From: Heliocidaris tuberculata
Lineage: Eukaryota > Echinodermata > Echinoidea > Camarodonta > Echinometridae
DNA: 64,000 nucleotides
NCBI GenBank assembly: GCA_025618425.1
Contig: CM046842.1
Location: 24,551,062 to 24,615,061 of the forward strand
Reading direction: 5' to 3'
The notes under the pieces were generated by a model, which did not search any database, was not told the origin of the DNA, and saw only the letters and a list, made by a program, of their open reading frames with translations. Position 1 is the first letter of the stretch. Each line of letters opens with the position of its first letter. The position numbers were made by a program, and so were the translations under genes. Below are positions 36,604 to 48,770 of the stretch, piece by piece.

Positions 36604-37439
36604 GTTACTTTCATTACGTGTGGGTAATCCATTTCATTCAACACTTGGCAGATGCAAATTTGACATGGATCAGGGAAAACGCTACTGTTTAGTTGTCTAT
36701 TTGTTGATTAAAGTGTCAAATTAAAGAACGTGATATGCTACAATGTGAGTATCTTTGATTAAAACTTTATGTCAATTGTGACGATATTCAGGATTGAATC
36801 TGGGTTTCCTTTTTATTGACTCACACTATATAATTGAAAAGAGAAGAAAAATTAACAAAATTTTTCGCAAGTGGAATGACATAGAACACCATGCTCATGA
36901 ATTATAAGACTATTTACCCATTCTTTATTTTGTTTGTATCTTAATCTATTTTAGTTTAACTTAGAGTATTGCAGTGTCTCTTTTTGGTGACGTTTTTGCA
37001 TCAAATTTTAATCCAGAATGCCAGGAATTACACATTATGCATGAGCAGAAAGAGCAAAAACCACATAATTTTTTGAGTCTATTTCCAATGCAGTGTCGTT
37101 CACGAATAAGAGCGATTTAACTTGTGTAACTGATCATTAAAGCCACTTAATTGGCAATGCGGTGTCAAATATATAATCACTTTAAGTTTACAATTTGACA
37201 GTTTTTAAATTAAATTTTACAATTTTCATTCGCATTAGTTCATTTGATACACATTATAACCTTTTTTTTAAAACTATGTAGGAGTGGAAAATGAGAATTA
37301 ACGTTGCCAATTTGAGGAGGGAAAACTGGTTAATTTAGACCATTAACAATCTGAAATGCTTTGGGTTAACCTCTGAAAATCTACATGTTGGTTTATCAAT
37401 AATTTAGGAAAGGCATTCTTTTTTGATAAAGTAACTTAA

Positions 37440-37838
37440 ATGCTGAATCACTGAAGTCGCGTTGATTGCTTGTTCGTAACATGGAAACCCTTCTCCACAG
37501 TTTCCTGTTGTAGTCCCATTGGCAATTTCAAAGGGGATTTCCCGTGAAAATATTGATATATATCAATTGTGTTATCGCATTTCCGGATGAAATAGGCGCC
37601 ATTTTGGACACAAATCTTAGATTTGAGCCTTCACCATCAGCATCACAGTTGTCAGGTATTATTGCTATTTTTTGATCAAAGGAATGTGTGATTTTCAGAG
37701 TGCCCTTTGAAGCATGTTATTTTGAGTACTATTGCATATATAAACTAACCGATTCTTCTGTGGTATGATTATACTCCGATCAAGACCGGGTCACTGGTCC
37801 AATGTATTAAAATACATGTTTGGCCCGCGTAGTCTTTT
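37440..37838. repeat. Duplicated unit U3, block W
   Basis: Contains AATAGGCGCCATTTTGGACA (37597), GACCGGGTCACTGGTCC (37784) and AATACATGTTTGGCCCG, colinear with U1, U2 and U4. It lies directly upstream of the zinc-finger pseudogene, so this block may be its ancestral 5' flank. Confidence 0.75.
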
Positions 37839-37885
37839 TTATTTTTTTAAATTTTTATTGTAGAGTTATTATTGTATATATATAC

Positions 37886-37998
37886 AGATATATGTGAAGA
37901 AATATATTGAACTAAATGAAGCAGTTCACTCAGTTTATTTACAAGCTTGTTAATACATGTACACTGAGTGACCTGCTTCATTTCGTTCCATATATCTG

Positions 37999-38042
<44 letters not shown>
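37886..38042. repeat. Imperfect hairpin plus TA microsatellite
   Basis: Arms CAGATATATG...GAACTAAATGAAGCAG, TTCACTCAGT and the inverted ACTGAGTGACCTGCTTCATT, TCGTTCCATATATCTG flank about 30 bp; (TA)n and (TG)n follow to 38052. The motif is absent from the equivalent places in U1 and U2. Confidence 0.75.
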
Positions 38043-38043
<1 letters not shown>

Positions 38044-38256
38044 GTGTGTGTGTGGGGGGGGGGGGTATGTGTGTTCGTGTTTTAAGTCACACTCTAATCT
38101 TTATACGTTAAAAGGTTTGAAGTGCATCCATGGCTGTGACGAAGGATTTACTATGATTACAAGTATAGAGCGGAAACGATTCCGGATAATACACTTCTTA
38201 ATCTCGCATTGGAGCCCAACATTAGCGCAGAAGATGCCCAGAGATTTAACCCCCCC

Positions 38257-38259
38257 CCC

Positions 38260-38290
<31 letters not shown>

Positions 38291-38480
38291 ACAATACAAT
38301 AGAGTAAAATAAATAAATAAATAAAACAAACTAAAAATAAAAATAAAAAAAAAAACAAAAAATAAAAAATAAAAAATAAAAAATAAAATAAAATAACATA
38401 AAATAAAATAAAATAAATAAATAAATCAACAAATAAAATTTAAACAAAAACAAAAACAAACAAACAAACACACATTAAAA
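38257..38480. repeat. A-rich low-complexity tract
   Basis: Poly-A followed by (AAAAT)n, (AAATA)n and (AAAC)n. Located between a possible first half-finger (about 38115-38160, KCIHGCDEGFT) and the first degenerate finger of the pseudogene. Confidence 0.85.
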
Positions 38481-38721
38481 AAGACGGTAAACGGCGAACG
38501 GTGACTTTCCGTCATAGGTCCCATGTGAGTTCACCTGAAGGTTTTCACACAGGTTACCGGCCGTTTAAGTGCGAGTAGTGAGAAAGGCTTTCACACAGAA
38601 TGCGGACCTCGAGGCCAATTTACGGGTTAATACGGGAGAAAGACCTTATATGATTGTTCAGTTAGCAAGATGATGTGTACGAGACGTCCGATCCTCGTAC
38701 GGCACGAACTCATCCACACGG

Positions 38722-39229
38722 GCTTACCTCCACCAGCGTATTTGAAGAGGGCAGTCCCCCCCCCCCCCCTGAAAAATTTCAGACCAAGAAAAAAAAAAAT
38801 AACAACTCACTTTTCAGTTAAATGAGCAAACTATTACAAGATATTTTATCATCACATTGTGAACATTTTCTCAAAATTGTTCTGTTCGGTCGTCATGCGA
38901 CTCCAAACACGCTGACGTAAGTATAGGTCATGTAACCAATTTTCGTAAATTGACAGAAAGGAAAATTGGTGGCACATATTATAATGCCCAAACAGGTTAA
39001 ACATGCATGATAGATGATGCACCTGTCAAAAAACTTTCAACTGAAAAAAGGGGCTGTCTTTTTATCAGTAACTATACAGTAATTGCACACTTCCATTCCT
39101 CATGAATTTTGCAAAAATAAATCACCCCCATCAGAGTGATTTTTTTGCTGAAATACACATAGATCACTTTTGGCTTGGGTGTTTGTGCCCCCCCCCCCCC
39201 AGCCAAGGTCCAGATACACCACTGCTTAC
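38722..39229. mobile_element. Insertion in the zinc-finger pseudogene, 6-bp duplication
   Basis: About 496 bp (38728-39223) between two GCTTAC words. It ends with a poly-C tract and GATACACCACTG, resembling the hAT-like termini elsewhere in the window, and has a second poly-C tract near its left end. Removal reunites HTG-L-RPYRCKECGKTF apart from a 2-base slip. Confidence 0.65.
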
Positions 39230-39286
39230 GTCCTTATATCGCTGCAAGGAATGCGGAAAGACGTTTCTTCAAGACTCGCACTTTAA

Positions 39287-39379
<93 letters not shown>

Positions 39380-39483
39380 TAGGGGTAAGTTCACCTGTGA
39401 CATATGCGGGAAAGGGCTTCAGCATCGTGCATCCCTCATTCACCACCGCCGTCTTCATACCGGTGAGCGTCCCTTCGTCTGCA

Positions 39484-42396
39484 ACTATTGCGGGGAATCG
39501 ACATTTGCTCCGGCGACAATTGCTCCTGCGACAAATGCTCCTAAAAATACGACAGTTGCTCCGCGACAATTGCTCCGCGACAATTGCTCCGACGTCATTT
39601 GCTCCCGCGATATTTGCTCCGACGACATTTGCTCCGATCGAGCGACAATTGCTCCGCGACAACTGCTCCGTCGATAAAAATGAATATATGCGACAATTGC
39701 TCCACGACAACTGCTCCGCAGATCAAAATGAATATTATGCGACAATAATGCACCTCCGACAATGTCTCCGCCGACATTTGCTCCAAAAATCGATTGTTGT
39801 TCCGTCCATAGAAATGAGTATGCGACATTTTCATCTCGACAATTTTGAGATTCATGATGAATCTTACCTGTTTATTAATTCTTTGTAGCCAAACTATAAA
39901 CTTTTGATATGATTAATTGATTTTTTTCAGGGTTTCATAAATGATTTTTATTGAATACCACAATCTTGTGTCAGCACTGTGAAAACAACGAATTGCATGA
40001 CTGAGATACGTAAAAACGTATATATATATAATCTTCCAGCCCGTATGCTCAAAAAAAAAAAAAAATTATACTCTGGACTGTATCACTCTGTTGTTTAAAT
40101 ATTCACTTCATCCTTTTTTGCATTCAAACTTGTAGCCTATGAACAACTGTTTTATCGTTTGTTTTGAAAGTTCAGTGGTGTCTCCTTGTTTGTTTTCATT
40201 TTTATCTTAAAATAAAACGTAACTTTTTTGTGACATCTGTCTGAATATGCTTGTCTTACGTACGGTTATTTGTAAAGTGAAAATTATTAAAGGGTACAAA
40301 GAAACATAGGCTACGGCCCATGGATGGAGCTGTGGGAGACTTTCAAATCAATGATATTCAGGGCCATAAATTGTGATATTTGGGTAAAAAGTGTGATAAC
40401 TGGACCAAAATTACCTATTGGGCAAATAGGTATGCTAGGTAGGCACCTCACCCCCCCCCCCCCCCCACCGAACATGGATTCTTTAAAAAACATCTAAATA
40501 CAAAGAGAAAATGTGCACACTAAAGGTTAAAGGACTAGATCAAAATACTTTGTACACTCACCATCTTCATATTTTGTGTGGGGTGCCCAGGGCTGATTGT
40601 CTGAGCCCCCCCCCCCCCACCCTGATTCGCCCCTGTCTAGCCATGAAGATGTTTTAAAAATAATCACTTGTAGAGGAAGTAGAAGGGGAGATGACGTTTA
40701 CAAATATACCCCCAATTTTTAAAGAAGAAATAATAATGTAAATGAGGAAAAGAGAAAGGAAAAAGAGAAATGAAAATCAAGGGAAAACCTGAAAGTGGCT
40801 GTCAAAACAAACCCACAAGGGTTTTTATACAGCAACCAAATTCCTATTTTTATTGTCAGTCTTTTGATATTTCAATAATTGCATGCAATTTTAATGATTA
40901 TGTCTAAGCACACTATACCATATTAATTTGTTTGCATGTTAATGATATTGTACTGTTTTATATATGGAATTGAATAAAGCTGAATTGAATAAAACTGAAT
41001 TGAATTGAATTTAAAGCGTCGCTCGCTTCGCTCACTTGATTTCACTATCTTAACCAATGCCGGTTATATTAATACTTTTTAAGAAAGGGAGTAGGTTTAC
41101 ATTTTTTCTCTCTATCCAATATTTATGCTAAATTCTTTAACTCATAAAGGGACAGTTATTTAACTGGAAGGATTCGAGCGGCAAGTCGACCTAAAATAGA
41201 TGAATTTCAGGAGATAACCGCCTGTGACCATTAGCCTGTTCCTATCATCACACCCTGATCATATTCTCTGTGTGAACGGAAGGTGCCGATAAATGTACGT
41301 TATTAAAATCACGAGAAGGGATCGTAACAATACACTAAACCTATTCTAAGTAGTAAAAAAAAAAATCATTTTTTGCCCGCTTATAAAATCTAGAAACAAG
41401 ACGTTTTCGATCTGCAATCATTCTTGTTCCAGTAGCGGATACCTGCATATCATAATATTTTTTGCAGCGAGGTGTCCGACTATATCCTCGAATTCTGCAA
41501 GTATCGGTGTAAATTATAAATCATCTAGTGTATTTTGTATATTTTTAGCCCCTCGCTGCGCTCAGTGAAAATCCAGAGTGAAACTTACTGGGAAGGCAAA
41601 CAAATTGGGCATGCAACGGGAGGCGGACGAATATAATTTTAGAAAGGTTATAGGCCTGTGGTGTATTTTGATGACGAAATGATACTTTGTCACCATAAGA
41701 GTGCGTTTTCCTTGCTCGCTTCGCTCGCTCGTAATGTTTAAAAACAGGGTGGTTTTGGACAGCGAACATTTGCAACAGCGAAGTATATAATATTTGGCAG
41801 TGAGGTGACCAAATATACCATTTAAATATCTTATAAGTCCAGAGTGAATTTAAGACCTCTTTTAAAGCAAGAAGTGGTAATTTTTGGCAAATATTTCGTT
41901 CATTCCCCACCCCAAATCCTCGAAACAGATTTATGCCAGTGTCATCAATCCTCCAAAATTGTCTCGGCATACATGTATTTCGATGGAGTAATTGTTGGAG
42001 AGCAATGATATTGTCGCATATTCATTTTCTTCGACGGAGCTAATGTAGCGGAGGAATTGTAGCTCGATCGGAGCAAATGTCGACGGAGCAATTGTCGCAG
42101 GAGCAATTGTCGCAGGAGCAATTGTCGCAGGAGCAATTGTCGCATATATTCATTTTTATCGACGGAGCAGTTGTCGCGGAGCCATTGTCGCTCGATCGGA
42201 GCAAATGTCGACGGAGCAATTGTCGCAGGAGCAAATGTCGCAGGAACAATAGTCGCAGGATCAAATATCGTCGGAGCAATTATCGCGGGAGCAAATGTCG
42301 TCGGAGCAATTATCGCAGGAGCAATTGTCGTATTTTTAGGGGCATTTGTCGCAGGAGCAATTGTCGCCGGAGCAAATGTCATACATCCACTATTGC
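39484..42396. mobile_element. TU-like foldback transposon in the zinc-finger gene
   Basis: Element 39492-42388 flanked by the perfect 8-bp duplication ACTATTGC (39484-39491, 42389-42396). Both ends are inverted arrays of a 15-bp unit, GACAATTGCTCCTGC; the outermost ~60 bp match almost perfectly (GACATTTGCTCCGGC, AAATGC.CCTAAAAATACG). Left array is about 39500-39845, right about 41957-42380. Long tandem-repeat TIRs of 15-bp units with 8-bp duplications are the hallmark of sea urchin TU elements. The ~2.1-kb interior holds a GAATTGAATAAA tail-like tract near 40967-41010 and poly-C runs, but no transposase. Confidence 0.88.
40960..41015 (+). repeat. Retroelement-like microsatellite tail
   Basis: (GAATTGAATAAA)-type tandem words ending GAATTGAATTGAAT, of the kind found at the 3' ends of some non-LTR elements. 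No associated reading frame was recognised. It lies inside the foldback element and implies a nested insertion. Confidence 0.35.
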
Positions 42397-42630
42397 ATGA
42401 ATACATTCACCTCCAATTCACGTCTCAAGCAGCATGTGCGCTTGTACACAGGCAGCAAGCCATTTCGCTGCGATGTGAGCGGCAAAGCTTTCCGAACAAG
42501 CAGCGACCGTGTTGTTCACAAGCGCATACACAGCGGGAAGAAGCCTTTCGTGTGTGACGGATGCGGCAAGGGGGTTGTCAAAAGCAGTGCCCTGACAAAG
42601 CATAAGAAATTTCAGTGTGATCAAGTGTAG

Positions 42631-43670
42631 TGTTTAAGATGTGCAATGTACTTGCCCATTTTTTCAGAGCCACCAGAATGTGCCAATAGAAAACAACCTT
42701 GGGATTACACTTTGCCAAATTAGGCTAGCAGAGTCCCCCTTTATGGTTGTTGTTAAGATTTTTATGTTTTCTATTTATTTGTGCAATCTATGCTAACTCG
42801 AGACAATTGAAGTTTGGGGAAATTTGGGACTCGGTTGCTAACTTTAGTGACTTATTTGTGTTTTTTTAAATCAAGATATGATTGAATGTTGGTAGTAAAC
42901 CAACCATAAAGCTACAATTTAGTCACTATTATTACAAGTCATTTGTAAAAATTGCTAGTAAGCCTAATATTGACTATCCATGTTGATATCTCATCAAACA
43001 TTGGGAAATTTCAAGCCAAATTTACCTCTAACGAGATATAAAGTTTAACTTACCATTTCTCGAATTATTGACTGCATACTTTGATTACGACAAATGAATT
43101 ACCACCTCGTCTATGCACCATTTGTGGCCCAAAAATGTAATTTGGCTCGGTGAACACGAACACGACTCTCCTGGCCATATTGGAGCATGACGTCATAATG
43201 GCCAATCTCGTAATGACGTCAGAATTTCTGCCTTCGCCGCGAGTGCGAGCCAACAAGCAAAATGAGACAGTCGTATCAATATAATTATGCATTTAAACAC
43301 TAACAGTTAAAAACAACAGCGAAAGAAGCTTAAGGATTTATCTGGAATCGGATAGAATATAGGGCAAGTGAAGTCCAAGCTATTTTTTGTCCCATCCGTT
43401 ACTGACCACTTCCAAGATGTAAGTTGATAGCCCTACTGGAGCTTGGATAACACCAATCAATGAGTAAATGATTCTCTTGATGTCATTATATGTTCATAAT
43501 TCCAAGATAGTTGATAATGGACATTTAGGTGACCCCAAATAACCAGGCAGCTTGCACTTGCCCAATTGCTCTTTTTCGCAATCGGCCTTTTCTGCAATTA
43601 TGTGTAGAAACAACAGTTTTAAAGAGGGGCAAGCTTATGGATCCAGCTAAACTCGGCTTGAGGATGTGTG
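42631..43670. repeat. Unit U3, zinc-finger 3' flank and block X
   Basis: GTGCCAATAGAAAACAAC at 42680 and the following 200 bp match U1 and U2. Block X at about 43470-43665 matches 32345-32545. In this unit only, the flank still follows finger-coding sequence. No further gene seen. Confidence 0.7.
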
Positions 43671-43976
43671 GTTATTTGTCTTACTGTGTGCTGCAACTTA
43701 CTTTTATGAATGTGTTTTTTGACAGATGTTCTTGTGCTCCTTTTCATTGCATTGCAGTACTTATATTTCATGTACATGGCCTTTAACCTGTTGTCTACTA
43801 GAACCAGGTGATCCCTATATTAAGCCTATGGGAATGAGAGAATTCAGTAGTCAGCGAGTTAATCGTCATTTGATTTAGCATGTACAGTGTAGTAGTACAT
43901 TTATTATGTAGCATACTTTAAAACCAACATCCTGCAGAAAGAGAGGAAAAAAAAGGGCAGGTAAAAAAAAAAAGCT

Positions 43977-44211
43977 ACAAATGTGGTTCCATGACATTTG
44001 CTCCTGTGACCATTGCTCCGGTCTAACTTTGCCATGTTAATCCTAAACCTAAACCTACCCCTAACCCCAATCCTAATCTTTACATTGTCCTTAACAAAAA
44101 GAAAAAAAGAAAAAAAGTCATGACCTTGACCTTGACCTTAACCTTTGGCCTTTCGAGATATGGACGGAGGAGCAAATGTCGCAGGAGCAAATGTCGTGTC
44201 ACCACAAATGT
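43977..44211. mobile_element. Miniature TU-like foldback element
   Basis: Element 43985-44203 (219 bp) between perfect 8-bp duplications ACAAATGT. Ends GGTTCCATGACATTTGCTCC and, inverted, GGTGACACGACATTTGCTCC share the core GACATTTGCTCC with the 2.9-kb element in the zinc-finger gene. The interior holds CCTAAACCTAAACC words and GACCTTGACCTT repeats. Non-coding. Confidence 0.85.
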
Positions 44212-45570
44212 GTGTTATTTTTTTGTGGTGAATGATTATGCAGTGCTACATGTACTTCCTATTACAAGTAGAAGTTGTAGTAACATTTCAGATTTGTTGA
44301 ATACTCTATCAGTAGGTCAGAGAGTAGAAAACAGAATACAGTGATACTTGTATTCAGCACATATTACTTTAGTGGGATAGCTATGGAGGTTTCTTTTGTT
44401 TTGTTTGTTTGTTTTTCTTTTGAAATAGTGCTAATAGGCATACTACAATGTACATGTTCCAGAAGAAAATTGTGAATGTTCACAATTTATGAGCACAAGC
44501 TCCATGCTAACAAGGCAAAGCATTGTAGCACATTGCATCGACCAGTTTACCAAATCTTGTGAGGAAATGTACCATTAAAATTGCGATCCCCCCCCCCCCC
44601 ACACCTTTATGTCTGACCTTTAGTAGAAATATTTCAAAATGTAGTCTTGTAATGTTTAGTTAAGTTGTTCTCTTGTTGATATATGAAGTTGAATTTTTAT
44701 CTACATGTGTATTACTTCTTTGTAAAATAATGTTGTAGCGAATAGATATTGTGTAATTGAAATGTGTTACCTCTTGGATTGTGCAACATATTCTTCGGCT
44801 ACAATTGCTCTGCAGTAAATTTCTATCAAAAGGTCCAATTCATTATTTTAAACCTGTTCCCAATACCTAACTAACCTAACAATGAATCCATCCTAAAATC
44901 CAATCATAACACAAACTCCTTGGCCTATATCTTTGACGAAATAACAGTGCAAAAAGTCAGATCACACTTGTTTATCCTCTTTTAAACTCCGTGTGCCAAT
45001 GTATGTTCATGGTGTAGAATTTAAATTTGCATTCAACTAGTGGAATTTGAACAGTCATTTCTATAATCAAGATTATAACTAGGGATTAGTTGCATTTTAT
45101 TTTGAATTTTAACTACCAAGTGGCTGGGAAAATAAGCAAATTTTTAATTTCAGACAATTACTTTTGACTTGCAAATGTGGAAAATTGCCTGCAAGTACAT
45201 TTTAAGCTTCCACAAGGGAGAATGCTGTATGATGGGAAAATAAAATGCACGTTATGTTTTCCAAAATCTGTTAAAAGATGGTGCTATTCAGAAGGTTCAG
45301 TTCTAGGCAACTTCAATATGTCTGACTGCAACATTGCACAGTGTAATGTGTCTTAATGGCTGTACTGAAAGTACTAAGTGGAACAAAATCACAGTGTTCA
45401 GGAGAACGGGGGGGGGGGGGGGTAATTTCATTCTACCCATAATGGATTTCCTATTTTAATGTACATTGGTACTTGAGATTTTCTTGCATTAGGTTTTTGT
45501 CTTTTTTATGGTGAAATAGATACGTGCATCGTGATAATTTTGTAAGAATGAAAAAACAAAAAAATACAAG
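44212..45570. other. No gene seen
   Basis: AT-rich sequence specific to unit U3, inserted between blocks X and Y relative to U2. It contains poly-C at 44589-44600 and poly-G at 45409-45422, but no inverted ends or coding exons that I could identify. Confidence 0.4.
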
Positions 45571-46680
45571 TTGAGAGGGTTCACTCTAAAGCCTGGGTCA
45601 CATTTGTCCAGTTTGTAAAATTGGTGTACCTTATTTCATGGTGTACCTTATTTCATGGTGTGTCCATTAATAGTAGGGCAGCTCTGAGTATCGTTATTGT
45701 TATCGGACAAATGGGACCTAGGCTTAAAGCATTCAGAAAGACAGTTGCGGGTCCAGCATAATTTTGGATTGGGGGGGGGGATAAAAAAAATTCTTATCAA
45801 AATGTCCAGTTAGAGACAAGTCATTTCACTGAACGACTCACCGTGTCTGTCAGTGAGTTGTTGCACATGCAGTCTGGTATCAATGAATCAGTGAAGATAG
45901 TGTACATATGTTTTTCCCCTTTCTTGTTTCTCCCTTAATAAAAGAACAGTCGTACAACACATGCTCTAGCGTTCAATATTCCCGTTCAACATCCTACACT
46001 AACCAACTTCTTAACTTCGTCCCTGGACCAAGGACTACACCAAACCCTAACCCTAAACACGAACCTTAAACCAAAGAGAAACCTAATCTTAAATCTATAT
46101 CATGGACAAAATAAATCCCGGAGCAAATGTCGCGAGAGCATATATCGTTCACCGAAAGAACAACGTTTAGTACTCGCATTACTTGTCAAAGACTATTTCC
46201 ACAATCAGTACTGATCTTGATCCATGTCTAAATGAACTTCATGGAATTTGATGCTCAGAAATTTCTGGATACATTCATTCTTTGTGATCGATGAATCGCT
46301 TCCATGTGAAATCAAATGTTGTAATCGTTGCGAGTTGTTGATTTAAAAGCATTGAAAAAATCATTGTGAATTTTAATTTTTATCCTGGTATCGGGTTTAT
46401 GAGCAAGGAATAAATTGAAAGAGAGAAAACGAATGTTCATTCCAAAACTACAGACAAATGGTAATATGTTTTGCATGATTCTGTAGTTATGTAAGAAAGA
46501 GAGAGAGAGAGAGAGAGAGAGATGAGAAGAAGGGGGTATACGGACAAGTATACATGAAGAGGAAATGGTAGAGAGAGAGATGAAAAAGTAAACGGAATAA
46601 AGTCGAAAACGCGAAAATCAAAACGTATAGAGAGGAAGAGGGGGTAGAGAGAGAGAGAGATATATATATTTGTGTTATTT
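45571..46680. repeat. Unit U3, blocks Y and Z plus GA microsatellites
   Basis: Colinear with 32630-33480 in U2. Block Z here keeps GGAGCAAATGTCGCGAGAGC (46123-46142), the TU-like 15-bp motif, supporting the idea that Z began as a foldback element. (GA)n at 46498-46521 and 46648-46662. Confidence 0.7.
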
Positions 46681-47399
46681 TTTTTGTAATGTTTTTTTTT
46701 GGGGGGGGGAATACCTGTATATTAATTGGGTTACGTAATGTTTTTTTTTTTTATTTGCTGAGAAAGAGTATGTAATTTTTTTTTTTTTTTTTTTTAATGA
46801 TTATTTCACTTGCTTCATATTTCAGACTGATTTCTTCTAGCTGCCATAACATTGAATGCTACACAATAAGTGATATTCAACAGAGTTTTGGGCTATGACA
46901 AAATCATCCATCAAGGTTTGTGTTGATAAACAACATTTGTGTAAAATATTTGTCTTAATTAATGGCATGCGTAGATACCTCGGGACCTTCGGTATTCCCC
47001 CAAGTTGCGTGTAAGTAAAACAAACCTGTTTTTCCTGTCTTTCCTATATGCACCCCCCAAACAAACAAAATAACCTTCAAACTTGCCCTTTTTAAAATCC
47101 CAGTGTCTTCCCATTTATTTCACATTATACATATAATAGTCGACCCAATCACTAGATCCTTCATTTAAGTGGCAGTCCGAAGAGGGGGGGGGGGGGGGGG
47201 GAGCCGCCGACTCAATTGAATTTGAATTTTGCATACCTTGGAAAAGAACGAAAATGGGCCCTTTTGTTTTCTAGTGTTCCCCTTTTAGATATTTAGACTG
47301 AAAGGGCACGTGGTAAAATGAGATAACGAGAAAGCAAGGGGAAAATGTTATCACCTTTCATCAAGTGCCCATGCAGTTCAGTCTAAAATTTAAGAGGGG

Positions 47400-47923
47400 A
47401 CACTAAATAAAGCCCCGTTTTAATAGACCGCGTCCGGGCGGAGTCGGGACTGATGCCGGGTTAAAAAAGCGGGGCAGCAGGTGATAAAACCACGGGTGGT
47501 CCACCCCAGCGCGCCGTCTTAACAGACGTTCGCTGAAAACCTAACCGGGTAGGTTCCCTTGGTAACGTATAGAACTGCATGACTTCCTGTCGCGCGCGCG
47601 GGAGATTCAAAACGCGGGGAATGTGATATTTCACGAGAATCGAGTTCGAGTCATTGCGCAATGTCGAGCTGTCCGGTCAGAAGGTCAGAAACTACCCCGA
47701 GAGCGGCTTAACAGAACGGCTGTCCGGAATTAGCAGGGGTAGAGTCGTGATTTTACCCTCTTTGGACCTAGTCAAATTTTGGCAAAATTATACCGGGTAG
47801 ATTCCGGTCAACACCTCAGTAGGAGCGGCTTAACAGGAATGGGTAAAGAAATCTAACCCGGTATCAACCCGGTCGAGGCGTTTTAAAAAGTGTCTGTTAA
47901 GACGGGGCTTAAGAAACACTAAA
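47400..47923. mobile_element. GC-rich MITE with 8-bp duplication ACACTAAA
   Basis: Element 47408-47915 (508 bp) between two ACACTAAA words. Inverted ends TAAAGCCCCGTTTTAATAGAC and TTAAGCCCCGTCTTAACAGAC (read inward from each side). It is much richer in G+C and CpG than its surroundings and contains repeated GCGGCTTAACAG words. The equivalent spot in U2, near 35755, is unoccupied. Confidence 0.8.
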
Positions 47924-48770
47924 GGTGCCATTTCGTCCGTTCAAAGTATGCAAAATCCATGTTTAATTGGACCACGACAAATGTTGTTGCTTGCTTGCTT
48001 GTCAAAAAAAACAACAACAACAACAAAACAACAACATCAACAAAAATATTATTCCGTCGTGAACCCTTGTGTTCCTTGCTATTCCTTAGAGAATAAAGGG
48101 ATACAAACAATACAAAAATTGGTAACACAAAAATTTGATTATTTTAGTTTGCAGCTGACCATGTCCATTATAACCTGTGAAAACATACCCAAAGGACAAT
48201 AATGGGGGGAAAAAAATAATTATTAACAAAATCGTTAAATCGTGGAATGCATGCTTATACATTGTAAGACAAGTTACCCATTCATTAATTTATTTGTATC
48301 TTAATCCATTTTTGTTTACGTTTAACCCAAAGCAGTACAGTGTATCCTTTAAAGTGAATTGGTAACTTTGTAGAGGCTTGATAAAATCTGAGCTGCCTGG
48401 CCTTACATGCTTTCAGTTTATGTAATATGGTGTAAAAATGAAGCCCAGGAAAAAAAAAAAGGCACTTCAAAATCATCATGTGCTTCACAAAAGTAAACAT
48501 ATGCAAGTGACCGGAAATGCCAGACTCATTTTCCCCCATAGACTCAGTGTTAGACTAAAGCGTATGGCCATACGCTTTTTTAAATAGGAGTATTCAGTCA
48601 TAGATATCTTAATAATAGCATTATATATTTGGAAATCTTTCTGGCTATTTATTTATCCTTCTGAACATCATACAAGACTGCAGATATAAAAATTCAACAA
48701 TTTATTAAATCAAGCCTCCACAAAGTTACCGAATCCCTTTATCTTTTGATCCTGAATGCTAGGAATTACA

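Larger units (their letters stand above)
33490..37440. repeat. Unit U2, distal block duplicated at 46500-50110
   Basis: Colinear with 46500-50110: GGTATTCCCC with GTGTAAG (33891/35361 against 46990), GAAATGGGCCCTT (35612), ATGCCAGGAATTACAC (37019 against 48757) and AAAGAGCGATT-like words. Size differences between the copies are due to separate insertions described as their own entries. The only gene content is the captured RecQ fragment. Confidence 0.75.

Noticed and set aside
39500..39790. CRISPR-like array of regularly spaced GACAATTGCTCC words
   Set aside because: No conserved spacers, eukaryotic context, and an inverted partner array at 41957-42380; it is a foldback transposon end.
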